DNA of 64,000 bases. Source: Auanema rhodensis (lineage: Eukaryota > Nematoda > Chromadorea > Rhabditida > Rhabditidae). Positions 50,713 through 64,000 of the stretch are shown piece by piece. The translations under genes were made by a program, and so were the position numbers. The notes below the pieces were generated by a model. That model searched no databases. It was given only the letters and a program-made list of their open reading frames with translations, and was not told the DNA's origin. Location of the stretch: contig OZ059895.1 of the NCBI GenBank assembly GCA_964057225.1, positions 7,502,001 to 7,566,000 of the forward strand, given 5' to 3'. Position 1 is the first letter of the stretch. Every line of letters begins with the position of its first letter.

Positions 50713-52515
50713 CTTTGATTTTAACTTTAAATTTGTTTTAAAGTATGTTTCATAATTTCCTTTTAATTGATATGTATGTTCTTCCCATCTTCATGCATCT
50801 CTTCTTGAAATCACCTTAATTCTAGGCGGTCACTGATTGTCGTGACCGTTGTTTGTTTTCTTTACTTTAACTTATCAGTCTTCAATGTTACATTTTGATG
50901 TTGTTTCCTTTCTCCATGATATCTCTTTCCAAGAAAATGCTCGGTTTGTTAATTGTTGTGTAAGAATACATGAAGCAGGAGTATTTGTGTATATATATTT
51001 CGGCAATGGAACAAGCTCATACCCCTTCTCCCTGCGGACTTTTTCGTTTCACTGATACTTTTCGTCTCCAAATATCTGTATCTTTTTCTCTTTTCGTTGA
51101 ACGATTATCATGCGTATGGTACCGTTAAGATGGTAATGATATCGAAAAAGTACACAGAGAAACATGAATTTAAAGTTCGGCATCTTCACATCGGCTAATC
51201 AATGCTCTTCGTTCTGCTGAATGACCTTCTGATGTATGAAAAAGAATGACAGGAGACTAAAATAGGAATATCTTTCCTTTTTTTCAATATTTTGCAGCGA
51301 TGAGGTCTTTCATTGAAGAACTATAGTCATCACCAAAGTTTCATCTTTAATTGCAAGCAAACTTTAAAATCTTATATACGTGTTGCAAGTGTGATTTGGA
51401 GAGTATCGTAATATAAAGTTTCTTTTATACAATCTGCTTTTTCTCATCAGCCTTGATGATTATCGTGTCTAACATTTCTCGTGGTGGAGAACTTGCTATA
51501 TGTGCAGAAAAGAAGAAAAGCCAATGTATTAACCTCATCAATTTCTAAGGCTGATCAGCCAGATTAAACATTTGAAAATGCGTTATCTTACCATCTCTGA
51601 GGCAGGTCATCTTCAAATAGATTTAGGGTTAAGATTACACGAGTTTCCAAATAAGGCAAGCAGTCCCGTCAGTCAGTCAGTCACTAGTCATTCGGTCTAG
51701 ACAATGTGGACGCCGACACTAGACATTCAGCTCTTTCGTGTTCACCTTTGCATTCGTTTCTCATGTTTTGTTTGAAAATGTTTTATACGATGCCATAGTA
51801 GCTGCAACTTCTGGAATGATTATAATGTCCTTTCAACTCAAGATGTATTTTGAAATCTTATCATGATCACCAGTTCACTTCTACGTGGCGCCATCTACCC
51901 TTTAGTGTTTTATATTAGGGCGGAGCTTTGAAACAGTATAAATTGGATTGCTTCCTATTTGTCAATGCCGCAGACTAGCGAGCTGAACACGATGGTAATG
52001 TCTATGTAGAAAATGATAATTCCTTATCAGTAGTAAACCCAATTAGTTTTTCAGATAAGCTTACCGTTCAAGCGCGATTCTTCTCAGTTTTCTAACTTCA
52101 AATTTAAAAAAAAACAACTTCCAGAATTTTCCAAAACATCTGTGTGTGCGATGTAAATAGAATATGCATCTTTTTATTGGCGCTATTTTCGAATTATCAA
52201 AATACAGAGAAAAATATTATGTATTTTCACGTAGTCAAGAAAATAACATATCAATCTCATCACCGGCACCACTCATCATTGTGTTCTATTCTAACACTCA
52301 TCGCTTTTCCAAACTTTCGCGGTGGGACTCTTCGAAATTCAAAAAAAAATTTTTTCTGGACTTGTTCTGTATTTGTTATATATCAATCCTATACCGTTCA
52401 GTATAACACCATTTGTACTTACGTGAATCTTCATGTTCTCTGGAATTTTCGAATACATAGTTATTATATATATATATTTCAACGTTCCTTTCATTACAGG
52501 TAATACACTTTTGCA
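50713..52515. other. Intergenic, upstream region of ahcy-1
   Basis: 1.8 kb with no gene seen. It includes a TATA-like element at 51937-51944 and a trans-splice acceptor (CATTACAG) ending at 52499, 16 bases before the ahcy-1 ATG. Open frames such as 52144-52503 are non-coding in appearance. Confidence 0.5.
51937..51944 (+). promoter_or_regulatory. Candidate TATA element for ahcy-1
   Basis: TATAAATT lies in a locally GC-richer stretch (51890-52000) about 570 bp before the coding start. The likely transcription start would be near 51970, followed by an outron to the acceptor at 52499. Placement is inference. Confidence 0.35.
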
Positions 52516-54000
<1,485 letters not shown>

Positions 54001-54501
54001 ACATATCCTTTGTTACAATATTATTTGTTACTTTACTTTGAGTTTTAAAGTATTCATGTAATCATATGATGATAGATTTGTTTTTTATTGTTACGAGCAC
54101 GGTCCTCAGTGATTAGGATTCATAATCAATTATAATATAAAGATTTTGCACCATTTGTTGTTGTCAATGAAGTACTATCGAATTTCTGAGAAAATTCCGA
54201 ATGACGTTATTATTAGCATACTGATAGGAATTGACCGGTTAGGAATATGCTATGTACTGCTCCAATTTTCATGAAACTTAATTTCAAAATGGGAATCGAA
54301 CGCTGCGTGGCGCAGAAAGGTTCCAACACAGCAGGGGCAAGCAAAACCTAGCCCCATGTTTGGGATTGACTGACCCACCTCTGACAATTTTCTCGGTGGT
54401 GAAATAAGAAACATTGTAAAATATAATTTCTTCTTCCAAGCAATTTCTTAGCAAATAAACCACGTTGAGTAGGGTTGCGAGCGATCGTCATTGTCATTCC
54501 T
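54001..54501. other. Intergenic, with a possible small structured RNA
   Basis: After a typical AT-rich 3' region, 54295-54400 turns GC-rich with three consecutive possible hairpins. A strong acceptor (CAATTTCTTAG) ends at 54451 and probably begins the transcript of the following gene. Confidence 0.45.
54303..54395 (+). ncRNA. Candidate small structured RNA
   Basis: Three stems follow each other: CTGCG/CGCAG with a 3-nt loop (54303-54315), GGGGC/GCCCC (54334-54355) and TGGG/CCCA (54361-54377). Then comes a single-stranded-looking ACAATTTTCTC, loosely Sm-site-like. The order resembles SL/SmY-type RNAs, but there is no match to any snRNA or spliced leader I know. It could equally be regulatory DNA. 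Confidence 0.25.
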
Positions 54502-54784
54502 ATGTATACACAAGCCTTCAATCCTCGGCCTAGGTGTGGAAATGAGTCTCGTCGCGAAACACCTGGTGCTGGGCCAGGTATGCAATATCGTCAGAATTAT
54601 GATAATAACATGCTTTTATCAGTAGAAGCTCTTAATGATACATATTATTTTAATTTTAATTTTTAATATTATTATGTTCTTCTTCTATTTCTTAAAAGTA
54701 GTTTACATTTGTTTATTTCTATTTTATCATTTAGGGTCTGAGTCATCCACTGGTCTAGTGCCAGTGTACGTCGACCACGACTGA
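54502..54784 (+). CDS. Spliced 41-codon upstream ORF before AP-1 mu
   Basis: ATG at 54502 opens 25 codons plus one base to a clean donor (CCAG|GTATGC, exon end 54577). The acceptor at 54734 restores frame and runs to TGA at 54782-54784. The peptide starts MYTQAFNPRPRCGNESRRET and ends TGLVPVYVDHD. An in-frame stop at 54466 shows it does not extend upstream. The AP-1 mu ATG begins two bases after its stop, in another frame. The coding part is GC-richer than the surrounding non-coding DNA. It could be a regulatory uORF controlling AP-1 mu translation by reinitiation, or a conserved micropeptide. I know no homologue. Confidence 0.45.
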
Positions 54785-54786
54785 CG

Positions 54787-56812
54787 ATGTCCTGTTCTGC
54801 GATTTTTATACTTGATTTTAAGGGGAATGTAAGTTAATATTTTCGAAATATTCGTTTCTATAATATTGTTCATTTTCTAAAGGTATTGGTATCACGAAAC
54901 TATAGGGGCGATGTTGAAATGAGTTGTATCGAAAAGTTCATGCCTCTTTTAGTTGATAGAGAAGAAGAAGGTATTGTATCTCCCGTTGTTCAAAATGGAG
55001 ATATTAGTTATACTTATATTAAACATATGAATGTATACTGTAAGCTCTTAAAATTTTGAGAATAATTTAATTAATTACTTTTTAGTGGTTAGCGTGTCCA
55101 AGAAAAATATGAACGCTGGATTAGTATTATCCTTCTTATATAAATGTGTTGAGGTAAAACTGTAATAAAGACAATTTTTCATTTAAAATATAATTTAAGG
55201 TTTTTTGTGAATATTTCAAAGATTTAGAAGAAGAATCAGTAAGAGATAATTTTGTAATTATTTATGAACTCTTCGATGAAATGATGGATTTTGGTTATCC
55301 CCAATCAACCGAAGGAAAGATACTACAAGAGTATGATTTTAATATAATTTTATCCAGTTTATTGGCTTTTTAGGTATATAACGCAGGAAGGACATCGTTT
55401 AGAAATGGCTCCTCGGCCTCCAACCGCTGTTACAAATGCGGTGTCTTGGCGTTCAGAGGGAATTAAATACAGGAAAAATGAGGTTTTCTTGGATGTTATT
55501 GAAAGTGTAAATATGCTGGTATGATGTAAATAATTATCTGTTAAATATAATTACTTACTAAGGCAAATGCACAAGGAACAGTGCTGAGGAGTGAAATTGT
55601 AGGTTCAATCAGAATGAGAGTAGTTCTTAGTGGAATGCCCGAGTTAAGACTTGGGTTGAATGATAAAGTTATTTTTCAACAAGCTGGTGCTGGACGTAAG
55701 TGTTGTTAACTTATTCTTCTTTTTAATTTGATATTATAGGTGGAAGAGGAGGGAAGGGAGTAGAACTTGAAGATGTAAAATTTCATCAATGTGTTCGTTT
55801 ATCCAGATTTGAGTCTGAGCGAACTATTTCGTTTATACCACCTGATGGAGAGTTTGAACTCATGAGCTATCGTTTGACAACTCAGGTCCTTAAGCTGTTT
55901 AATAATAGTAAATAAACATACATCATTTATAGGTTAAACCATTGATTTGGGTTGAATGTGTTGTTGAAAAACATCTTCATTCACGTGTTGAATATATGGT
56001 TAAGGTTCGAATTATTATAACCTCGTTAAATCCGCTTATAAATTAATTTAGGCTAAATCACAATTCAAACGACAATCGATTGCTAATCATGTCGAAGTTA
56101 TCATTCCAGTGCCATCGGATGCTTACTCTCCAAAATTCAAAACGGTATACATATTCATGAATGAATAGATGAGCTTGTATTTTAAATTAAGAGCACTGGG
56201 TCTGTTAAATACGTTCCTGAACTTAACGCTTTTGTATGGACTATAAGAAGCTTCCCTGGTCAGTAGATAATCTTTATCTATCTTTATTTTATTATAAAAT
56301 TTGAGGTGGAAGAGAATATCTTATGCGAGCTCATTTCTCTTTGCCATCAATTATGAGCGAAGAAACTGAGGGAAGACCTCCCATTAACGTTAAGTTCGAA
56401 ATTCCGTACTATACTACTAGTGGCCTGCAGGTTAGTAATACACTAATAATAATGCTAAAGAATAATTTAAAATACGATTATATATATATATATACACATA
56501 TAATAAATATATAAGAAAAAAATATAAAAGTTCTTCCATAGTTTGCTAAACCAACTCTGTTATGCGTTTGCTCAAAAATAAATAGGTTGAAGCTTTCACG
56601 TAAGTAGTAAAATGCGGATGAGTGTCAGTACTTTCAATAATATTTAATTCATGAAGTATAAAATCTATAAAATAAGATTCTGCTTTATATTAAATAGTAA
56701 TATTTTATTTCAGGTTCGCTATTTGAAAATTATAGAGAAAAGTGGATATCAAGCTCTTCCATGGGTACGTTATGTGACTCAAAATGGTGATTATCAGATG
56801 AGGATGAACTGA
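54787..56812 (+). CDS. apm-1: AP-1 clathrin adaptor medium (mu) subunit
   Basis: Twelve exons (54787-54828, 54883-55039, 55086-55153, 55200-55330, 55373-55518, 55563-55695, 55740-55885, 55933-56004, 56052-56144, 56193-56258, 56306-56430, 56714-56812) give 425 residues. The N-terminal longin-like part has [20 protein letters not shown]. The mu-homology domain contains [61 protein letters not shown] and [20 protein letters not shown]. The subunit reads Yxx-phi sorting signals at the trans-Golgi network and endosomes. Nematodes have two AP-1 mu genes, apm-1 and unc-101; the text around EKFMPLLV and the [10 protein letters not shown] stretch made me favour apm-1, but this needs a tree. The last intron (283 nt) is the longest. 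Confidence 0.92.
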
Positions 56813-57890
56813 TTTTAATTGCCTCTTCCCCTTCCAATAACCTCATCTGTGTACCAAGGTTGTGAATATGCAAAAGTTCATTCTAATCTTAATATAACTT
56901 TAAAACGTTTGTATTTAGTGGGTGATACTAATCTTATAGCATGTAAAATATTTATTTGTTATTCAAGCTTCACTTTTGCCTGGCTTTCGTTCATTTAAAA
57001 ACTGTGATGGTTTGTTGTGAATTTTTTATATTTCTTGTTAGAGCTATAGTTTTTTGGTAGAATTTAAATGTAATAATATTCTTAGGGATTGGTTTAAATA
57101 TATATTTATCCCCTCTAAATGTGATATTCCATATCATGTGATTTTATCTGCCTTATTGTAAGAAAATATATCTTTTATTCCAAAAAATATCAACATATGT
57201 ATCTTATTATGCCTAAGTCGTGAACTTAATAAATTGTTTTAACAGTACAATGTGATTACGTCTTTTGATAATACCACTTATATCAACCGGTCAGAGATAT
57301 CTTCTTAGTATATGCGGTAATAGAAAATGATCGGAACGATTGGAGGAACCAATTGATAACTAACTATATTTGTGTACACAATCAAATCGTTCGCCGATCC
57401 TACAGAACTACGCCTGCGGTGGTAGTGGTTTTGGGGGAGGGCAGTTAGGAGACGGCCTTGTCCCCGTTTTCTTTCCTAATACGCTATTTCACTCTCACAT
57501 AGAGAGGCTAGGGCTACATTTCTAGACAATTTTTAAACTGTTTCCAAGAATTGAATTATCAAAATTAACATTTTATATTTTGATTTTCTTAAAAAGCTCT
57601 CAAACATTAAAGATCACTTGTTTTTGGCAACTGCTCTTAGCAACACTGATTCACTTTGTATCTTATTCTTATGTGTATTTGTTTTTGTTTATTCGTATAT
57701 TTGGTTTTCGATCTAGCTATTAGCTTGTGATCTAACCGTTCTTGATCTTGTATTTTATAGTTTGAATAGCAGATCAGCCTGATGGCTGGATCCCCATGAC
57801 CTATTGGAGTTGCTATCATCCAGTTGAGCATTTGTCAGCACTTCTTTACTAACTATATAATATATATAACTCACTCTATCAACTACTAAT
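56813..57890. other. Intergenic, upstream region of egg-6
   Basis: AT-rich until about 57290, then a GC-richer stretch. Imperfect inverted arms GATCGGAACGATT (57329-57341) and AATCGTTCGCCGATC (57385-57399) enclose 43 bp, and a shorter TTGG/CCAA stem lies inside. A G-rich run (GGTTTTGGGGGAGGG) lies at about 57427-57441. Probably promoter or 5' UTR; no gene seen. Confidence 0.45.
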
Positions 57891-60800
57891 ATGGCCAGGT
57901 TAGTTAAAATTTTCTTCATTAGCTCTTGGCTTCTCCATGTAAATTGATGACTCATGAACTGTAATTCGGGGTCGCTTGCAATCGAACACCCTTGTCTTCT
58001 TGATATTACCTCAGGAATTTGGGTCAACGTTTTTTGGAGGAACCCAGTAGCGCTATCGGTTAATTTATATCTTAATGTCATCGAGTTTCATTTTCAGACC
58101 TCTAGAAGTGTGGCTTGTATCTATATTATGTCTGTTTGTGACTTTGAAAGCTGAACTGACTTGTCCTGTGCTACCATCCACCTGTACTTGCACAGTTGAA
58201 GAAAATGAAAAGCTGACTATCTCTTGTGATGGCGCTATTCTTGGCAGTCTATTCAAGGTAAGTCTGTTGTGTAAGGATTTAAACTAAGCTTAAAGAAACT
58301 TTTATGAATCTTTAATAATCTTTGGCGGGATGGTCTTAAGGATCATGAGCGATGGAGATCAGAAGATGGTTGGAAATTTCAAGCCTTCTTCTCCTTTTCT
58401 TCATCGTTTTAAAAGAGATTTTCCTTTCATGGATTTTTCTATTTTGTTTCATGTGCCTCAAACTAGTTGCCTTATTTGACAATTCACGAGACTGAAATCT
58501 CGTTTAAGTAGTTTTAGAAACTTGGGGGATGTTAATATTTAGTCTAAGCTAAAAAAAGTTTTACGCAATATAATTTTGGTTTGTTTTACAGGAAATTGGA
58601 AATCTGCCGTTAGACAAGCTTAAAATCTCCAATTGTTCCCAGCCTTTCCTCAATGTTTTGCCGAAGACTAGTATTCGTGTTTTGGAGCTATCTAGCTGTG
58701 GAATCAAATCTGTGGATGCTAAGGTAAGAGAATTTTTTTTTATTTGTGAGAAATGAGAGTTGTGTTCCTTTTTTTTCCGAGACAGACGACGTTTTTTTTG
58801 TTACCAATTAAGAAATGATTGACTAAACGTCTCGTATTGCTCTGATCGGGGTTACGGAGGTTTCTTATTCTTTTATAATTGGACTAGCTGTGCCATATTT
58901 AAAAGTCTCTTCAGCATTTTGACGCGGAACTATCAGAAATGAGGAGTTATGATTTTGTTAGGAAATGGTTTCAATTGATTTTCGTCTTTTTGTCATTGAA
59001 AACTATTTCAAATATTCCGGTCCTCTTGACGCGCTTTTAATTTTTTTCTTCACATATTCCTGCGATTATGAACTAAGTACTAAGTAAGCTTATAGAGTCC
59101 CATATTATAAGAATGAGTGCAGTCGAGGTAACATATTATGAATATTGTCGCCACCTTTTCCGATGGGATCAAAGTGATGTTGACAACATTACTAAGAGAA
59201 GTTAATACAAAATTTCGTATTATATATCCACACACATATTTATGATGTGTCTGTATGTCGAGTTGTGCTCCCAATGTCATAATCAGTCATTGTCCGCATC
59301 GGCGATCTGATATGATATTGACATTTTGGCGTTTTATTCTTCTACATCATCATATACACATCTTCATTAACTATCTTCTTATTCTTCATCAATGTCTTCT
59401 CCTCTTATTCGTTTGAAGTATATTGTACAGGAGAATCCACAAGTAATTAGGTCGATGTTGAAGATGACAACGAACACAACGTCTGACTGTTCAGTGTCAC
59501 TTCGTCATCTCTTCGAAATGCTGAATGACCAAGAGATACAGCAACGGAAGATTATTTTAAACATTTCGTTTTACTGTTGTTAGAAGGACGCTGGCAGGAC
59601 AACACGGGGCGTTTCTTGTGGAATCGGTTCATCGTCCACCTGTAGCGTGCTGGCCGACACCAACATTGTCGAATATCGTGCCCACGTCGTCTTCGATGTC
59701 AACGATCACATTGCCTGCTTATTCACTTCAATGAATAGTGAACAAATCGATTAACGGATGTGTTGTACCAATATTTTAAATCATTCAATTGACCTTACCG
59801 ATTAGGTGATTAAATTTGGGGTATATAGCATGTACAACCCGGGTGGTGCTTAATTGAGGTTTTGTAATACAAACATTATTAATATGTTTGTTTCATATGC
59901 GACCTATTTTTAATTTGTTTCGCATAAACCCATGTGTCACTCCATCTGTATATATATATATAGGTTTATGAGCGGCATTTTGTGGTTTATTGTTTTAACA
60001 TGGATATTAGCTCTGAATTTTCTAATATTCATCAGATTCACTTGTGTCACATTTTATGAAATTTTTTGTTTCCGTAGGGAGTGACCGGATGCGGTTTCTG
60101 TGGTCCTCTTGTTCTGTCTCTAACACCGGTCATGTACAGATTTCAACGGATTATGTAGTAACTGGGTCAGCCGCGGCTTCGCCTGACTCAGGCCTCTTTC
60201 ATTCTCTCTTCCTCTCTTCCTCGCACACTGTTTCCTCATCGTTCTGTATTGGTAGTACAACCATATAACATAGCGAAAGAAGGAAGGAGGTAAAGATCTA
60301 GACAGATGTGAAATGAAAGTGAATTTCGTCAGTCAGTCGACCATAGAAGGCAAACTTAGCCTGAGGCATAACGATCGTAGGAGAGGAAATTTATTGTCAC
60401 TGAACATACTATGGGTTCCATTAAAACTGGATACAATTTACGCTGCTAAATGTACTATGTGTAGGCTTAAGCAGGACCGATCTGGTTAGGTAGCTAGTAT
60501 CTACTCGGAAATAGAGCCTGTATTCCACCCGTACTTGTCTGACCATATTGGGATAATATGTATCCGTGAAAGGGAATTTCGAAAATGAACAGTCATATAT
60601 TTTTGGGGAAAGCTTTTATGGATAGTCGAAACGAGAAAAACGTAGTGAACGAGATTTTTGGTTTGCAGATCTTCCGTCAACTCGCTGGATCATTGGAAGA
60701 GTTGAGCCTTGCTGACAATCGTTTGAATGCTGTTCCTGATTTTGGATCCTTGCCCAAGCTTATTTCTCTCAATCTCAATGGAAATCAGGTAAGCCGGTTA

Positions 60801-63800
60801 TGTTTGACGTTTTCCGGAGGGTGAGACTGACCTCCTATATGCCTCATGGATTTCCATAAAAGATCTTCGGGTTAGAAAAGGATCTTGACGTTGTCGTTGC
60901 AGTTGACCGACATTGCTGCGAAAGCACTCGAGGGTCAAAAGAATCTTCGATTTCTGCGATTGGAGAGAAACCGTATCTGCGCATTGAACAGGTTGAATAC
61001 AAAGTAAAATGAGAGCTTAACACTGTTATTGTAGAAATTCATTGGCTGAAATCAAGAATTCTCTGGAGTTGTTAGATTTGAGTGATAATTGCTTAAACGC
61101 CGTACCAGCTCAGAATATCCGCAACAGCGGACGTTTGATGTATTTAGATCTTTCTGATAACAAAATTGCTGAGGTAAGAATTATTTATTTTTATGAATCG
61201 AGAAAAACCAAACTTTCTGAAGATTAACAACTTCGAACTCATGAACATGCCAGTTCTTCGCGAAATTAGATTGAACAACAATCAACTTAACGTCATTCAC
61301 CCAATGGCTTTCATGAATGTTCCACAACTTCAATTCTTATACATGAGGTTAGATAACATTACTATTAGTCAATATTATTAAATTTTCTTATTAAAGAGAT
61401 AATCTTATAAGTACATTGGATGGTAATAGACTCCAAGCATTCCAACAGTTGGAAATTCTTGATGTTACTAACAATCTTCTTCAAAAGGTTAATTGAATAT
61501 CTAAAAAGTTTTAAAATAGTAATTGTTTAGCTTCCATCTTTGAAAGATTTACAAAACCTGAAGCAAGTCCGTATGGACGGAAATTTAATTGATAAGATTG
61601 AGACTCTTGCTTTTTCAAACAATCCTAAATTACAACTGATTAGTATTCAGGTACATCATGACTTTTAAAAATCTTTTAATGAAACTCATTCGTTTTAGGA
61701 TAATAACATTTCTCAAATTTCTCGTAACAGTTTTGATTCCCTTGATGAATTAATCATCTTGCTGTTAACCAACAATTCTATTCCTACTATCGGTTTGACA
61801 AATATATGTATAATTTACTTTATTAATATGATTCAGAACGAGGAATGTTCGATGGAATGAAAAATCTTCAACAGCTTAACCTTCGTAATAATACTATAAC
61901 TAAGGTTGATCCTAGCGCTTTCATTTCTCTTACTCATATGACTGTAATTGATTTGGCTTATAACAAGATAACTGACGTTGATAAGGTTCATCCAAACTAT
62001 AAATATTCAATCATTTAGCTATTTATAGGAAACATTTTCTCGACAAGGAAAGCTTTTCTGGTTAGATATTTCTAACAATAAAATCAGTGGTTTCGCTAAA
62101 GACACATTTACCAAAAAGATTGCAAATATTCTTCTCGATGGTTCGTTTTGGTTAGTTTTCGTATTATGAATCAAAAATTTAGGAAATCAACTTGTGTGTG
62201 ATGAAGCTTTTGATTGGTTTGTTCAATATCTCGTTAATTATCATGTCAGAACATTCTTACCGTTCCAACCGGAAATTTCATGTGTTGGACCAGCAAAGTA
62301 TGCTGGAGTCAGGTTAGTTGCTCTCCATATTTGCTTGTTCTCATGACTACTGTTACAGACTGAAGGACCTTATGATGAAGAAAGCAAATGATACTATCAA
62401 TGAAGGAATGAAGACTCTTGGCTTTAATGGCCCCAATAATCAGAGATCATTAATTTCTTCATTTATTCCTGGATTGAATGGATTACAAGGAGCTGTCGGA
62501 TCTGGAGGATCATTTAGCAACATGGCATCTGGCATTCCTGTCTTAGGAACTTTGACTCAAGCTATACCTTCCCTCAGAAATTTCCCTGGAATGAATCTGC
62601 CTTCTGCTGGCTCCGCTAATGTTCCAAGTAACCGCAAGCTTAATAGCGCTATTGAACAGGCAAGATTATTACATTTGGACAGGTTGAAGATATTTATTTT
62701 AGTTTACTGCTCCATTAGTTCGTTTTGCCACTGGTGGACAACCTGTAGCTAGTGATATTGAGCAACTAATTCAATCTATTCCTAATTTCGTTGTTAATGT
62801 TCCTGGGCTCGGAGATGTTGATATTAGACAGGTAATTTCGTGTGCAAAATTCTAGTTTTAATAATTGGTGTTAAGCTTGATCCTAACTTGGTTGCCCATG
62901 TCTTGCGCGGTGGACAAATTCCTGGAATCCCCAAAGAAACTCTGGACGGTATCATTCAGCAATATATGCTAAAGATGCACGAGGCTGCTGCTGCTGCTAA
63001 CTCTGGAAAACTTAGAGATTCTCAAGCTAAGGTTATTAAAGACTTCAATTATATATAAAACCCTTCCATGTTTCAGTTTTTGCCTCCAGTGAATACTCTT
63101 CCTCAAGAGCTAGTAACTAGTGTAATGGAAGGCGAACCGCTACCTGGCTTAAATCATGAACAAACTAAAGCTATTTCGGTACTGTGTTTTTTTCAGAGAT
63201 TAATTTGAATGACTAATTTCAGGAATACTATACTAAAACCATTGCGGTAGAATCAGGACAAGTTGGACCTGCAGGAACTAAGAATGTATTCTCTCTTACA
63301 CCTGCAACACTAGAGATGTTGAAAATGCTACCACCTGGATACAATATTTCTAAGATCCCAACTGAAATAATTCAATCTATTAGTCGTGGAGAAGTTCCTG
63401 ACCTTACTAAATTGCCTAAAGATTTGTTGGACCACTTCAAGACTAATACCGATAAGATGGCTGTCTTGTTCACCAAGGCTACTGTTGTAAGTTATTGATT
63501 TCTAATATTGTGTTATTCAACTTATTTAGGCTAATGCATCGATCGAAGATATCTTATCCAAACTTCCTAAGTTTGAGAAGCCCGTCTTAGCTACCTTCTC
63601 TCCTTATGATATTAACCAAATCTCGAGCGAAATGATTCACGAGGAAGAAGAAGCTTTGAAAGCTGCCAAGATTAGACTGTATACAGCTATTGCTCTCGGA
63701 TTAGTTGGAGCTTTAACAATAGTGGTTCTTGCTTTCTTCGTCGTTTACTTGAAACGTCAACGCAAATTGAAGAACGGGTATAATATAATTGTTTCAATAA

Positions 63801-63929
63801 TTCTTTCTAAATTTTTTCTTCAGTGGACAAACATTTACTGGAACCCCTCAATTGACAACCATTCCTGGAGCGCCATTGGCTAATTCAACAATGCGTGATG
63901 CTGTAACAGTTCACCTTCGTCAAGAGTAG
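57891..63929 (+). CDS. egg-6: Extracellular leucine-rich-repeat membrane protein, EGG-6-like
   Basis: Twenty exons (57891-57898, 58098-58257, 58592-58723, 60669-60788, 60903-60991, 61035-61173, 61223-61347, 61397-61487, 61531-61650, 61699-61792, 61837-61985, 62029-62140, 62183-62312, 62359-62659, 62703-62831, 62876-63031, 63077-63179, 63224-63486, 63530-63777, 63824-63929) give 924 residues. The tiny first exon (ATGGCCAG) joins the strong acceptor at 58097 to make a clean signal peptide, MARPLEVWLVSILCLFVTLK. Cys-rich cap, then about 12 LRRs (for example LEELSLADNRLNAVP, LELLDLSDNCLNAVP), a Cys-containing C-cap, a ~350-residue region of repeated short Leu-Pro motifs, one TM (TAIALGLVGALTIVVLAFFVVY) and a short basic tail. 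C. elegans EGG-6 guards apical matrix and duct/epithelial integrity. The intron after 62659 starts GC (CAG|GCAAGA). Confidence 0.88.
58724..60668 (+). other. 1.9-kb intron of egg-6
   Basis: Longest intron of the gene, between the N-cap exon and the first full LRRs. GC is uneven. Small frames inside (59392-59583, 60044-60268, 60585-60824 in part) show no family features; the last one reads into the real exon at 60669. It may hold regulatory elements, but none is recognisable. Confidence 0.5.
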
Positions 63930-64000
63930 ATATCTTTGCCTCTTAGAGACTCTTTTAAATCCTTGCAGCCATTCCTAGAGCTTTAGCTTATTTTCACTGA

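Noticed and set aside
54280-54310. tRNA on the minus strand (TTCGATTCCC looks like box B)
   Set aside because: T-stem bases do not pair and no box A lies at the right distance.
58075-58097. ATG at 58075 as the egg-6 start (MSSSFIFRPLEVW)
   Set aside because: It lies within the polypyrimidine tract and acceptor of a strong 3' splice site; joining ATGGCCAG at 57891 to 58098 gives a better signal peptide.

Overview
The window is nuclear DNA from a nematode. It is AT-rich, with genes broken into many exons by introns mostly of 40-60 bp. Introns begin GT (two appear to begin GC) and end in short TTTAG or TTTCAG acceptors, and several start codons follow directly on a TTTTAG-like site, as expected with spliced-leader trans-splicing. 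Every recognisable product has a Caenorhabditis-type orthologue (DYF-1/IFT70, HINT-1, TEG-4/SF3B3, SER-3-like amine receptor, AHCY-1, AP-1 mu, EGG-6). From memory these orthologues all lie on C. elegans chromosome I, with ahcy-1, teg-4 and ser-3 on one cosmid, so this looks like a piece of that ancestral chromosome. The acceptors do not fix the genus. Exons were assembled by hand; for each full-length model the exon lengths sum to a multiple of three.

Layout. 1-442: C-terminal end of a ZP-domain (cuticlin-like) membrane protein. 2.7-9.4 kb: three seven-TM chemoreceptor genes, two of them tandem paralogues with identical intron positions; a MITE sits in an intron of the first. 10.4-11.4 kb: a MARVEL four-TM protein. 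12-15.2 kb: simple repeats and a tandem array of tRNA-derived SINE-like units. 15.4-16.5 kb: a two-PDZ protein with a pair of TCACGTGA boxes upstream. 18.3-23.9 kb: two unrecognised proteins, one with a histidine-rich tract. 24.4-26.4 kb: a family 92 glycosyltransferase. 26.4-30.6 kb: mostly empty. 30.6-32.7 kb: a DOMON/cytochrome b561 reductase. 32.8-36.7 kb: dyf-1 (minus) divergent from hint-1 (plus), with a textbook X-box by dyf-1. 37.1-50.7 kb: teg-4 in 31 exons, with an aminergic GPCR nested antisense in one 3 kb intron. 52.5-54.0 kb: ahcy-1. 54.5-56.8 kb: AP-1 mu, preceded by a spliced 41-codon ORF whose stop lies two bases before the AP-1 mu start. 57.9-63.9 kb: egg-6.

There is no operon of functionally related genes; most are conserved housekeeping, neuronal or cilium genes beside fast-evolving nematode receptors. 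The points most worth checking are the spliced uORF before AP-1 mu, the SINE array, the X-box and TCACGTGA sites, the nested receptor, a possible small structured RNA at 54.3 kb, and the two unrecognised proteins.
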